In this document: piece after piece, positions 43,943 through 54,962 of the stretch
How the letters are laid out: the number at the start of each line of letters is the position of its first letter
How positions within the stretch are numbered: the stretch's first letter is position 1
The notes under the pieces: generated by a model
Seen by the model: only the letters and a program-made list of their open reading frames with translations
Told to the model about the DNA's origin: nothing
Database searches by the model: none
Position numbers and translations under genes: made by a program
Assembly: GCA_002270565.1 (NCBI GenBank)
Contig: NQMI01000087.1
Coordinates: forward strand, 1-64,000
Reading direction: 5' to 3'
Source: Stenocarpella maydis
Taxonomy: Eukaryota; Ascomycota; Sordariomycetes; Diaporthales; Diaporthaceae
Length of the DNA: 64,000 bases

Positions 43943-46031
43943 TGTGAGCTGTGAGGATTGTTGAATTAAGACTTGCTGATATTGATGGTCTCTGAGATGA
44001 ATCTGATCAAACTAAGGGTCGATGGAAAAGTGAGGTGAGCTGGTGAAGTTCGCGTTTGATGTGTGCTTATGGCTTGCTTGCTTGACTCGCTTTGAGCTTG
44101 TGAGCTACCAAAGACGGTGTTAGTGAAAACCCGGGGTTATCAAGCATTCTATACTCATTTAGAGATGTGATTGATCGGCGGGTCTCACTTATGTGTCCCA
44201 AGACCCCGCTTGTTGCCAAACCCGTTTTCTGACCAAATAGCACCCTGTGAAGTGTTTTTTGTGGGTTCAAGACTAGGCTTGGCGCTTATGGTATGGTGGA
44301 TTGTGGCTGAAGTTTGTATTGAATGTATTACCGATGACTACCAAGTAATATTGGCCAGAGGAAGACATTTTATATATGAAATTTGGGCTGTTAGTCATGC
44401 CCCTAATTCCACCATTATACTTAGTATGCCACCGTCGCATTCGACACAGACTACATAAATCCACGAGCTGACTCATTAAAGGTAACCAAACTCGGCATCT
44501 TCACTCAGTCAATACGTCTTCGACAACTGAGACCAAAAGCGTTATGGTGTTATGGCAATGGGATTTTTACAGCGGGGGATGACAGTAACAACACAGCAAC
44601 TCACGCTACGTTACCAAGCGGAAGAACTTATTAGGTAGCCTTCACAGCACGCTCTTCCGTGAATCACTGTCCACACTAGTTCATCCAGGCATTTACTCCT
44701 TGTGTCATAGCCAATAGGCTACTCTCATCCAGTCCAATACAGGCAAGTCACCGAATAATATGTGGGCGATGGGTTCTGGGTTCCGGCTGTGTGCTAGCAG
44801 GGTCCAAAGAGGATTTAATTAAAGTTTTTGTTTTAGAAAAGAAAAGAAAAACCAAAACCCAAAAGGCGCTTTAATTGGTCTCTTAGTATAATTAATTAGA
44901 AATCCAGCATTGAATGTTAAGCATATTGCTAATGACAATATGTTAAAAATATCATAGTCTGTTACTAATGAAATAGTATCAGCCGGATGATGAGCACTGT
45001 TTGATATGTTTAATGAATGAAAATCTGGGCGCACAGCAAAACCCAAGAAGGATCATCACCATAATATGCCAACTACAGCCTTGAAAGTTTTCATGTGGTC
45101 TGTTGCGTGCCACTAATAGCATTTCCTAGCAGTTTATGGGCGCACGAGCCGAATCACCCCTTTCAAAGGCTAGAAAGCATTCAGGACAACTGTAATACAC
45201 CTCAACTGGCCGCAATGAAGCGTTATTGTTATGCGGGCAAGCAGATGGGCAATACTCATAATGCTGCGTGTATATCTGAATGGAGACCCAGAGCGTGGCC
45301 TGTGTTCGATGGAAAAGAGGATGGACTTTCTAGGGTATGCCGTATTGCTCCGCAGACCTCGGGATGTTGGGTCAAGCTTGTTAATAGTGTGACGTGCGGC
45401 CTAACTAACTAGAGTACGGAGCCGTCGCACAGATAGCGCCCATTAGAACGTAACTATAAAACACCCAGCCTCAGGTGGGATGGTTACCTAAATTCGAAAA
45501 TTTAAGCTAGAAAGCCATCTCCTACCGTGGTCTTATAGCACGCCATTCTCCATTGTATTAGAGGGCTTATACGATGCTCTCCAGCATCTTAAGAACAATC
45601 ATCAACTATATACACCACTGTATCACAATATACCAAAGGCCATTCAACAACGGAGCCAGGATACTCTAGCTCATAAATAGTAGGGTCAAAAACAAAATTG
45701 CAATATCATGCCCTGTCTGGTCTCCAGCACAATTTATATTGTTAAGCACTCTCAAGCACGAAGCCATCCCTAGGCACCAGCTACTCAACACTTTCAAGCA
45801 CTAATTGCAAGCACCTTCTCACTCTGATCCTTTCACAAATTTGAGTGAAATGAGCAATATATAACTACCGTTCCCCTTCACTGCAAACGGAAAACGATTA
45901 TAGGCGTACCTGAACACGATTCGAAGAAACTCATTCGGCCTGCCGGGCGAGTCAACAACACTGAGAGCCCACCATAACTCGATACAGTTCACACCGTTGA
46001 CACGTGCTCCGCGCGTTGCTGCCTGAAGGCC
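43943..46031. other. gene-free, partly AT-rich stretch
   Basis: 44810-45000 is AT-rich, perhaps a worn repeat. The open frames at 44170-44460 and 45095-45412 lack motifs. The last 200 bases before 46032 would be the promoter of the NADAR gene. Nothing else was recognised. Confidence 0.5.
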
Positions 46032-46808
46032 ATGGCACCAAAATACGACCCAAAACAGAAAAAGAAGGCCACTTCCACGTCGCCGTCAGCTTCCATGAAG
46101 CAGAGTCCCGATGCTGGCGAATATGCTCCAATATTCTTTCATAAGGAATGGGATGACTTCGGCTTCATGTCCAACTTTTACCTTGCTCCATTCCAGGCGC
46201 CAGATCCCGCGGCGTGGCTGTTACAACAACCAGGGGCCATAGCGAGCGACGGCGTCCCTAGGAAAGCTGGTCCTGAGAACAAAGGGCAAGGCTCTCTGAC
46301 TTTCCAACACTCTGAACAGTACTATATGTATTGCAAGGCTATCTACTTTGGCGATGTGGACGCAGCAACTGGAGTAATCAACGCAGCGTCTCCCACACAA
46401 TGCAAAGACCTCGGCCGCAGAGCCAATGGTTTCAGCGACAAGGCGTGGGAAAAGTATAACCTTAAGTTGCGCGTGATGGAAGAAGCGCTCTGGTGGAAGT
46501 TTGGTTGTGGCCAGCTTGAGAGGCAGCTTGCAAATTCCGGGACAGGAACCACAGGGGCCGGGATCGTCACCAAGGAAGATAGAATGGAGGCTCTCAATGA
46601 CCTGGGACGAAAGTTGATCGCAACGGGATTCAGGCAACTACACGAGGCGGCTGGTAGGGATCGCTACTGAGGAATCGGATATAGTATGAAAGAGGGACCT
46701 GAGAACTACGAGAAATCATGGGGCAGAAATCAGTTGGGAAAGAGTCTAATGGCCACCCGGGAAAGACTGAGGGAGCTGATTGACGGGTACGAGGAGCACG
46801 CCGACTAG
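46032..46808 (+). pseudogene. NADAR-domain (YbiA-like, DUF1768) gene with a premature stop in the WGIG motif
   Basis: A single plus frame from ATG at 46032 encodes a NADAR protein: DDFGFMSNFYLAPF, then FQHSEQYYMYCKAIYFGD, INAASPTQCKDLGRRANGFS and MEEALWWKFG, ending at EAAGRDRY before TGA at 46668-46670. The frame then continues GIGYSMKEGP, WGRNQLGKSLMATRERLREL and ends at TAG 46806-46808. Family members have WGIG at this point, so the TGA stands where a conserved Trp (TGG) is expected. The truncated product (212 residues) would lack the last 45 residues. NADAR proteins act on ADP-ribose-linked or riboflavin-pathway N-glycosides. No other defect is visible, so the mutation is young, or an assembly error, or the truncated form is used. 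An intron cannot repair it, as no splice sites flank the stop. Confidence 0.87.
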
Positions 46809-47230
46809 GCGATCCAGCGAAGCGGTGGCTTAGACGAATGTATTGTTCAACGATCCGGCAAAAAAATATGCGTTTCCAGTACTCCGAACTGTCTTATATT
46901 TTTTTTTGTCGTGTTTCTCAATAGTGCCAGCTGCAATACAAACTTAACAGCACAAAAAGGGGAGGTAGTTGAAAACCTCAGGGTGCTTGTCGCTTGGACC
47001 ACGTTCCCCTGATGCGCGCCTTCCGTATCAATGCTCACGAACTCAATCTATTTAGATCACTCCGGGTCCTCAAGAGCCTCCTGAGTCAGCCACTGCTGGA
47101 ACACAATAACTACAGAGATCCGGCCCCTTCTAGGGCCCTCCTAGTAACCGTTAGGTTGTCGGTACGGGGAGAGTGGATGATCTGCCGCCCAGGAGTCACA
47201 TAGGTCATAGGAAAGCAGAACGTATACGCC
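46809..47230. other. gene-free stretch
   Basis: Nothing recognised except a short T-run at about 46900. Confidence 0.5.
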
Positions 47231-47482
47231 TTACCAGTTTTCCGTGAAGCTGTACATCGGCGGGAAGGTGCTGAACCGCAGGCAGAGCGTGGACTTGTCT
47301 GTCACTGGCGCAACGGCATCAATGAACCTGTCCAGACTCTACTGCGTCGTGCTGTTGGCCAGCTGGTGAATAAACCAGGGAGGCCTGCTCAGGGGCCCGT
47401 CAGTGATGATCTTGGCGACTTTCAGCTGTGAAACGGGCGCCTGCGGCGAGAGAGCGACGCGGACGGCGTTATGTAGGATGCG
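47231..47482 (-). pseudogene. Coding relic of an unidentified gene
   Basis: A minus-strand frame of 84 codons has protein-like sequence: VRVALSPQAPVSQLKVAKI, then GPLSRPPWFIHQLANSTTQ, a TAG at 47339-47341, then RFIDAVAPVTDKSTLCLRFS and FPPMYSFTENW before TAA. Codons are mostly G/C-ending in contrast to the surroundings, which suggests a former gene. The family is not recognised. Flanks at 47490-47640 are AT-rich. Confidence 0.5.
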
Positions 47483-48029
47483 GCTGGGTGTGAGAATTCA
47501 GGGATAAAAGTTCATATATCGAATTATTTAAAAGTAAGCGAGAAGCTCTTTGTACATATTTAAACGCTTCGTAAATTCCTGGTCTGTTTTCTACCAGCTA
47601 GTAGATAAATATTAAAAAGCTGCTAATCGGCTATAGCTCGATTACTCGGTTATGGCTATTTTTTAGACTGGGCCCGGAGGGGTTGGTGCAGCGCTTCCGC
47701 CTGTCGACTGAGCCAACCCAGAGTGGCGACGAGGAGATGTCCTGCTTGTACATTCTGGTGCAGATACAGGGAAATACTCGCCAGATGAAGGCGGTAAAGG
47801 CGTCGGAGGTTGAGATCCAGTATGGGTTGCGCAAGTGGCGGCGGAGATGTTAGCTTTTTCGGTTGGACAGCCTTAGCACTGCAGGTAGTGGCCAGCCCCA
47901 GAAGTCATCAAGCTTTATTCAAGGGCTGATTACCCTATTATTTGGGGGGGGGGAGGAGAAGAAGAAAAAAAACATCCACTTTGGCTTCCCATGCTCTGGA
48001 TGATTCTGCGCCGGTGGAGGCCCTTCAAC
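47483..48029. other. AT-rich stretch plus a coding-like patch
   Basis: 47490-47640 is AT-rich. 47665-47852 on the plus strand reads like former coding sequence (EGLVQRFRLSTEPTQSGDEE, MSCLYILVQIQGNTRQMKAV) without a start, and ends at TAG. A G-run of about ten lies at 47943-47953. The gene of origin is unknown. Confidence 0.4.
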
Positions 48030-48212
48030 TTATTGCTCCACTGGATATGCCGTCTGAGTGAAGTGTGACCCGTCTAGGCAATCATGATACCTGCATGGAA
48101 ACACAGTCTTGTTCCAGATGGCGGCGAACTTCTCGGCCAGTTGGTGAAACTACCCTGCGCAACCCATGAAATCGCCTGTGACAATGATGCCCCATGAATC
48201 AGGCCGCTCAGG
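48030..48212 (-). pseudogene. Second coding relic of an unidentified gene
   Basis: The minus-strand frame reads ERPDSWGIIVTGDFMGCAG, a TAG at 48150-48152, then FHQLAEKFAAIWNKTVFP and CRYHDCLDGSHFTQTAYPVE before TAA. The composition is protein-like, and the stop fits a former CAG codon. It may belong to the same lost gene as the relic at 47.2-47.5 kb. The family is not recognised. Confidence 0.42.
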
Positions 48213-50309
48213 GCAAATACGGCCCGGAAATCCGCGGCTTTGGGTTCATTCTAAGTACATCCGCAGACTGGTCCGCGTGTGTCAAGGGAGACACCGGTGA
48301 GACTAAAAGCGCAGACATCACCCGGGTTTCCGAGACAAAATTGGCTTTCCAAAGCAAATGATGGGATGGGTGCCCATTATTAGCCTGACCTATTTGTTTC
48401 TGTCACAGATTGAATCGTATTACCACGCTTCTTGATAATGGAGTGATCCCCGTAGTGGTCCTTCTCGATACTGCTACACAGGTGCCGGGTCCAGCTCGCG
48501 ACCCTTTCAATACCTTGTCCCAATATTTCGGCGACTTTTGGCTTGCATCGCCCTAAGAATTGCCGCCAATGTTAGCAATGATGGCATGGATGACGCACAC
48601 AAGTTAAAAGATAGCCAAGCGTTTACAGCTCGAATCGTTCCTCATGGATCTTGTTCGCAACCGGAAAGTGAAGGTGGACCAATTGTTGCCTTATGGAACA
48701 CGAGTCTGGCGTTGTGAACGTAACGCTGAGACAGGCATCCCAGAGAGAAATTTGCCTGGGTAGTTAGACACACAGAGGCCAGGCTGTATAGGCCTAATAT
48801 GGAAGCAGCTGCCACTCCGGGAAAGCGAGCCTTGGGAGATAAAGAGGCTGCCGGTCAACACGTCTCGAAAGTTCCGCGGTTCTTACTCACTCTGGCTCCC
48901 ACAGTTAACATGCTGCAGGTGACATGTTTTATTCCCAAGTCTCTTTCTGTGTGACTCTGAAGGAGCGGCCAGATGGTCCCACGCGCCTGGAATGCACAAC
49001 CACTCTCAGGGGGACAGCATTCGCCGTTGATTGACATATCGAGCTTTGCTTTAGCCAATGGGCAGTTCCAATAATTTATTCCGCCATCACCAACTATGTT
49101 TCAGTACCTTGAACTCCACGTAGATGATGTCACTGGTTACATGGCTCCGATGCCTTTCCATAAAAGGCGATGTTGGCAGATGAAGCACTTGTAGATATTG
49201 ACCAATTTTCGAATAAACAATCAAATAAGGTTACTTCGATGATACAATGATCATCGGTTGGGAACCGGTGTTGAGCAATCACCGCGCAATTTGTTCTGAG
49301 GCTCAGGTGTTCGAGAAGCCGTTGGGATTTGACGGCGAATAGTACCCTCGGACCGATTGCTCAAGTGGAGTGCAAAGTTCAGCCACTCCAAGGCAACCTG
49401 CATGGGTTTAACGCCACTGGCCGGATTCCTGATTGAAATCAGCCATAAACCTGGAACCGAAAAGGATACCAGTTTGATTGCCCAAGTCAAGGCACGGTAT
49501 CGCGACACATTTTGAAAAAACCACAGACATGTGAGATTGGAAAGCCGGAACTTTGAGTTTACTGAAACAACTTATCGACAAGAGTGATAATTTCAAACGT
49601 TTAAATACTTCTGTTGTCACCATTTGAAGTTTGAAATTGCCAACATAATGAGTAGTTCTCCTGAGGGTCGCTTCATGAAATTCGACGTGGCGAACAAAAG
49701 TCAGAACTGCATCTATTGTTTGACAGAAATCTCATTCTTCTGCGGAATCTCCATTGAATGGCTGAAGATGAGCCGAAAGCAGCAGAAAGACGAAAGAAAG
49801 TGTTGACCCGGGCAACTTATGACAAGCAGCTTCGAAGGTAAGTAACTTCCTTGAATGAATTTGAAACTTGAAGTGCCCCCCAAAAGTAAAAGAAGTAAGC
49901 GGAACTAAGAGGAACCAAGCGGAAGGTCCACGCCCATGTATTGAGTATGGACTGAACTCACGATCATATTTCACACCCTCGTGGGTCCCCGGCCTAGACT
50001 GGTCTCCAGACCGCAGCCCTGTCATGAATGCAGTCTTCAGTACTAATCGCATCATTCACCATTAGGCAATAACTGAAACTTTCACAGCCGCTACAAAGCA
50101 TCTGCAGCCTCCTGGTTGCCATTTGTCCTAACATTTGAGTTCCCTCCCCACCACCCACCCTTTGGCACATATCCAAGCAGCAGGCAACTGGACCAGGTTT
50201 CTGCGGAAACGCCACAGAGCCAACAAAGCCCTGCGACGCGCATCTTACGGTCGCGCAACGTCTCACACAAAAAAATAAAAATAAAAAAGCCTTCGTGCCA
50301 GAATTCTCA
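48213..50309. other. gene-free stretch
   Basis: No supported gene. Several short frames lack motifs. 50262-50290 is A-rich. The last few hundred bases hold the presumable promoter of the gene at 50310. Confidence 0.5.
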
Positions 50310-53300
50310 ATGGCAAGGTACATGGGTGGCCCGCGTGGCGGCCGATCTCGACTCAACCATGGGGAACAGATTGTGTCCCCCACCCCGAACAATAATGCGG
50401 CAGGTGACAGCATCGAGGACCAAGACAAGATGGAGTCAGATGAAGCTAAGGATGAGATTCCCGACACCGGCTACAATGCAAGCAGCTGCCAGGTTTGTTT
50501 TCACCTAGTGTCAGACATTTCGTCAAGCTGACGGAGTATTTTCAAGGATGACCAGCGTGGCCCTTTGCAGAATGGCCGACAGCTAGAGTCGGCCTCAGAG
50601 ATGGGAGATGACGGGCAGATGCTGCAGGGTGAAGATGAAAAAAGCATCGCCTTCCCCAGTGCGTACGACAGCGAGTCGATCGCATCCGCTGTTAGCTTCG
50701 CCCCTGTGTATCCCAGTCGCGGAATCAACGAAAACACACCCAGCGAGGTCGGTAACACGGGGCCACGTCCCAAGAGGCAACGGTCGCTGAGCATACCCAT
50801 CCACTACAAGTCCCGCTTTACTACAGGGCAGCCAATCTATGAGCCACTGCCGCTGCCCATTGCCTATGGATGGATGTCGAAAGGCACCGCTGAGCACATT
50901 GAGGATCTCCACCTTTCTGGAATCCCATTTTGCAAGAGAGAAGTTCATTCCAAGACCAGGATTGAGGTCTTGGGGGAGTATACCTGGATCGAAGTGACCC
51001 CAAGCCAGGAGGAGAGTTATGAGAGGTTCCCTGCAATTTATGTGCCAGGTAAGTCTTGGGAGCTGGGCTTCAATGCTGCCCCACCTGTGTGATGCCCAAG
51101 ATGCAGGTGCTAACGGGAGGCCCTGGAAGGAAATGCGCGCACCTGGCGAGGACTCAAGATGGACGTGAGCCTCCGTCAGGACGACATCCGGCTCATGGCC
51201 TCGCAGAGGATCCGGGACGACAACCTCAACCGCCAGCCGCGATACCCGTACGAGCCCACCTTCCGCGCCCTCGAGTCAAGCCAGCAGGCCACCAACATCA
51301 AGGACATCGACATCGTGACGGGCGACGAGACGCTGGAGCAGCTCCTCTCCTTCATCATGGGCGCCCCGTCCGCCCGCCGCGTCACGGAGCCCTTCCGCCT
51401 CGAGCTCACCAGCGTGCGCAACACCCTCTTCATCACCCCGAGCCACAAGCCCGGCAGCAGCCAGACCGGCCCGCCGCCCAAGAGGGTGTACCAGGACCCC
51501 GCGGCCGCGGTCCCGGGCTGGGCCGCCGCGGTCCTCGGCGAGATCAGCACCCGCCCGGCGGGGCTGCCCTACAGCGGCGGCCACTACCGCCTGGTGCGCT
51601 ACCGCCTCGGCAGCGCCGTGCTCGCCGTGCGCGTCAGGGTCGACCTCGTCTACGAGCACCGCAGGGGCGCCGTGGGGCGTGCCGCCGCCGCCGCCGCCGC
51701 CGCCGCGGACCCCCTCCGCGACGTCCAGCCGACCTTTGTGCCGCGCCAGGGCGGCGACGTGGCGCGGGTGTGGCGGACGGCGGTCACGAGGCAGGGCCCC
51801 GGGACGAGGCCCGCGGCGGCGGGCGTCGCGTCGGCGAGGTACGCGTGGCAGGGCCGGAGGGAGCTGATGCGGGCGCTGCTCCCGCGGCTGTGGTTCTCGC
51901 GCTCGCCCTTTGTCGTCGACTGCCAGGTCAGCCACCCGGGCCTCGAGGTCAAGGAGGCCGCCATCGTCAACGCGCGCAGGTGGTACCCCTCGTACGAGCG
52001 CGGCTACCAGGGCAGCCTGCGCCGCCTGGCCGGGCTCCTCAAGCACCTGCAGGAGCGGACGCGCGACGTGGGCGGGCACATGGTGCTCATCGCCGACCCC
52101 GCGCAGGTCTGCTTCGTGCTCCTGAGGCCTGTCATCGGGAGGGCGGCCCTGCCGGCGGAGCTGGTCCTGCGGTTCTGGGGCCCCGACGCGGGCGACGAGG
52201 GCCGGGGCGGGCAGGCCGGCATGGACCGCGGCAGCAGCACGCCCGAGCAGGAGCAGAGCGACCTGACCGACCTCAGCGACACGCCCAGTCTTCCGTCAGG
52301 GTCGGAGATTGCCAACATCCAACCGCCCCAGCCTCGGCCGCGAGGCCAGCAGGTTGGTGCCAGTGGTCGGCAGCTCGCCCGGGGCATGGACCGCGTCGAG
52401 ATGGTCAGGGACTGGAAGGAGGCCGTACACAGCTCGATGGACAACCTCGTCGGAGGCGACGGAGCAGCATACGAGCCGGACTACGACGACGGCCGGTACG
52501 ACGCCGACGAGAGCTTCAACGGAGGCCCCTCCTCGTCCCAGGACTCCGTCATGGTGGGCGAGTCCGCATACGAGCCCGGCGTCGGCGGAGCCGATGCTAT
52601 CGTCAACAGCCTGGGTCTTCAGACGAGCACCACCCACGGTGTGATGCGGGGCGCCGACGGCCGGATGGCCGCCGTGGCCCGCGGCCGCGACACCGAGGTC
52701 CTCCGCGGACAGCACTCCCTCCTGCTCGCAGACCGGCACCTCACGGCGGGGATGCACACCTCGGACGACGGCGGCGGGGCCGCCCGGCCCGGCACGGAGC
52801 GCACGGCCGCATCACCAACGAGCTGCCCCCGGCGGCGGCAGACCGCAGCCCCGCCCGCGGGCCCTCGGTGCCCCCCGGCAGCCTGGTCCTCGCCGGCGCC
52901 GCGACCCCGCTGGGGCCGTCCGACTTCGACGAGGAGGGCAACGTCATCGACCGGGGCGCGCGCGACGGGGGCCAGGTGGCGGGCTCGGGCTCGAGCGGCG
53001 AGCCTCGTGCCCGGCGCGTGGGGCGCGCCCGCCGCGAGTCAGAGGCCGCCCGGAGACGCCGCCTCGACCTCACAGAGAGCGGCCGGGCCCGCATGGGACA
53101 CCGGACTGACGGCTGGCGGCGCCCGGCCCCGCCTCTCGGGGGCTCGCGCCGTCTCCCTGGCGCGGGCGGCTCGCAGGGCGACGAGGATGATTCGGGGGAT
53201 TTGCCCTCGGACCTTAGTGACGGGCGGGAGGACGACCAGGAGAGCAGCCAGGGCGACGTGGGAAACTCCAGTGGTACAGACGACGACGAGCGGTCTCCCG

Positions 53301-53365
53301 GTCGCCGGGGCGGCAGCTCGGATGACCGGGGAGCTGCGGCGTGTGATCGTGCTCACGAGTTGTAG
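50310..53365 (+). CDS. Large fungus-specific protein; apparent one-base frame break near 52803
   Basis: Exons 50310-50492, 50547-51048 and 51130-53365. Introns are 54 bp (GTTTGT...AAG) and 81 bp (GTAAGT, branch GCTAAC, acceptor GAAG). The product would be about 970 residues. After an acidic disordered N-terminus come QPIYEPLPLPIAYGWMSKGT, EVLGEYTWIEVTPSQEESYE and, after the splice, LRQDDIRLMASQRIRDDN, then VTGDETLEQLLSFIMG, FRLELTSVRNTLFITPS and CQVSHPGLEVKEAAIVNARR. The layout resembles a Sordariomycete family often mislabelled geranylgeranyl pyrophosphate synthetase; this is recalled, not tested. G/C-ending codons switch frame at about 52803: before it one frame (AARPGTER), after it another (GRITNELPPAAADRS, GPSDFDEEGNVIDRGA) to TAG at 53363-53365. 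No GT-AG intron spans the switch, so one base seems missing, either a real mutation or an assembly error. The acidic tail fits coding. Confidence 0.68.
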
Positions 53366-54252
53366 ATGAGCGGTCCACCACATTACATTGTGGGATCGTG
53401 CCCCATCACAGAGCTTCAATTCCTGGGGCATCGCTCGGTCCAGCCGGGTGGGTGAAATGCCGGAGGAGGAGAAGTTGACACACGTGAAGCTAGTCTCATC
53501 GCACTCGACGGCCGTCATGCGTGGGGATGCCCTCAACCGTGTTGCCCTTCGACGTCGTTTGGAAGAGGGATCTCGTGGGGCCCAGTCCATCTTGGAAAAG
53601 CTGCATTTACCTCTGGTGGCGCTGCTCATCCCCGCTCTTGCGCCCATGGGGAAGAAGCTCCTTGTTGGCATGGTTCTTGTGCATCTCGTCCGGTGCAACG
53701 ATTGCGCTTTGGCCGCGACTGTGGGCTCATCAAGGTGGGAAAAGGAAGACGACGGGNNNNNNNNNNNNNNNNNNNNNNNGGGGGGGGGGGGATGGACAGG
53801 GGTGGCATGATGTGCTACCGCTTGAGAAGAATGCTGCCGGCGGGCATGCGGGAATTTGTGTTCTTTTTTTTTTATTTTTCTTTTCCGGTGTACCTGCACC
53901 CGTTGCCCTAAAACTCTCTTCACTCGTGGTGAAGATGAAGTCGTACATAAACATGCAGAGATAAACCTGCTAGAGGAATGGACTCAGTCTACATACCTGG
54001 GTGGCCTGACAGATACTCATATCGACGAATGGCACTTGGACCAACCGATCCGGCCATTTTCTGCAATAGGCGTGGACATGTCTTGTGAATCCGGGATGGG
54101 GCATGTTGGTTGACTCGTGGGTATTTGATGTCTGTCCGGCTTGTCGTTTGACCTCGTATCTGGTGCGGCATCCCAATATTCCTGCCTTGGTATAAAATCG
54201 CTTTTGAATCGCAGCCCTCCCGCCTCTCCCCTTACCCATGCTTCACGACCCG
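53366..54252. other. intergenic stretch with an assembly gap
   Basis: Contains 23 Ns at 53757-53779 followed directly by a run of about 12 G and preceded by GGG. A homopolymer or G-rich repeat probably stopped assembly. A T-rich run (53864-53884) follows. No supported gene. Confidence 0.6.
53757..53779. other. assembly gap (23 Ns)
   Basis: Undetermined bases bordered by G-runs on both sides. True length unknown. Confidence 0.99.
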
Positions 54253-54962
54253 TCATGAAGCACTCCCACCCTTGCCCTCACCGGTGTCCCCAGCCCTCAT
54301 TACAAACTCCTCCTCCTCCTGGCCCTCCCCATCCGCACCGCTGCTCTCTCCCACCTCGAGCCCCTCGGCAGCCTTCCCCAGCCCGCCGCCCTCGCCCCCG
54401 TTCTTGGACTCGAGCTTCTCCATCTGCGCCAGGAAGAATTCGACGACGTCGTGCTTCTCGGCGAAGCTCGCCGAGTCCAGCGGGACGTAGTTCTTGTCGT
54501 TCGCGATGGCGGGCGATGCCCCCTCGGCCAGCAGCAGCCTCACGAGCTCCAGGTGGCCGCCCAGGGCGGCCCAGTGCAGGCCCGTGTTGCCGAACTCATT
54601 CTGGGCGTCCAGCAGGGCCTGCCTCTCCTCCTTTGGCCGGTCTGCGAGGTGGCCGAGGACGATCCTGACAACCTCTGTGGTTCCGTATTGTTAGTCTCAT
54701 CGGGAGATAGGGGCAGGGGGGGGGGTGGTGTGGGCTGGGTGATGATGCGGGTTGCCGTGCAGTTACCTATGTTGCCGTTGCCTGCTGCCATGTGGAGACA
54801 TGTGGACTTGCCCTCGTCCCTGGCCGCCGTTATGATGTCTGCTGGCGACACGCCCTCGCGTGATGATAGTGTTGCCAGGGTCTCGTTCAGATCTGCGACC
54901 TCGCCGGCCCGTGCGAAATAGATGATGTCGTCGATGTCATCCTCGCTCAGTTTGGGTGCCAT
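54253..54962 (-). CDS. Small ankyrin-repeat protein (YAR1-like)
   Basis: Exons 54962-54767 and 54674-54253 (92-bp GT-AG intron with a CTAAC branch site) encode 205 residues, the size of yeast Yar1 and its fungal relatives. Ankyrin units: SADIITAARDEG-type start (SPADIITAARDEGKSTCLHM, AAGNGNI), then GNTGLHWAALGGHLELVRLL, then KNYVPLDSASFAEKHDVVEF. The C-terminus is acidic and Gly/Glu-rich. Yar1 in yeast is a chaperone for ribosomal protein S3; orthology here is suggested by length, repeat number and the acidic tail, but not proven. The splice restores the second ankyrin unit (IEVVRIVLGHLADRPKEERQ). Confidence 0.87.

Noticed and set aside
51056..52740. Second long plus-strand frame overlapping the large gene
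   Set aside because: Arg/Pro/Ala-rich frame with poor third-position pattern before about 52.8 kb; only its last part (from about 52805) looks like true coding sequence.
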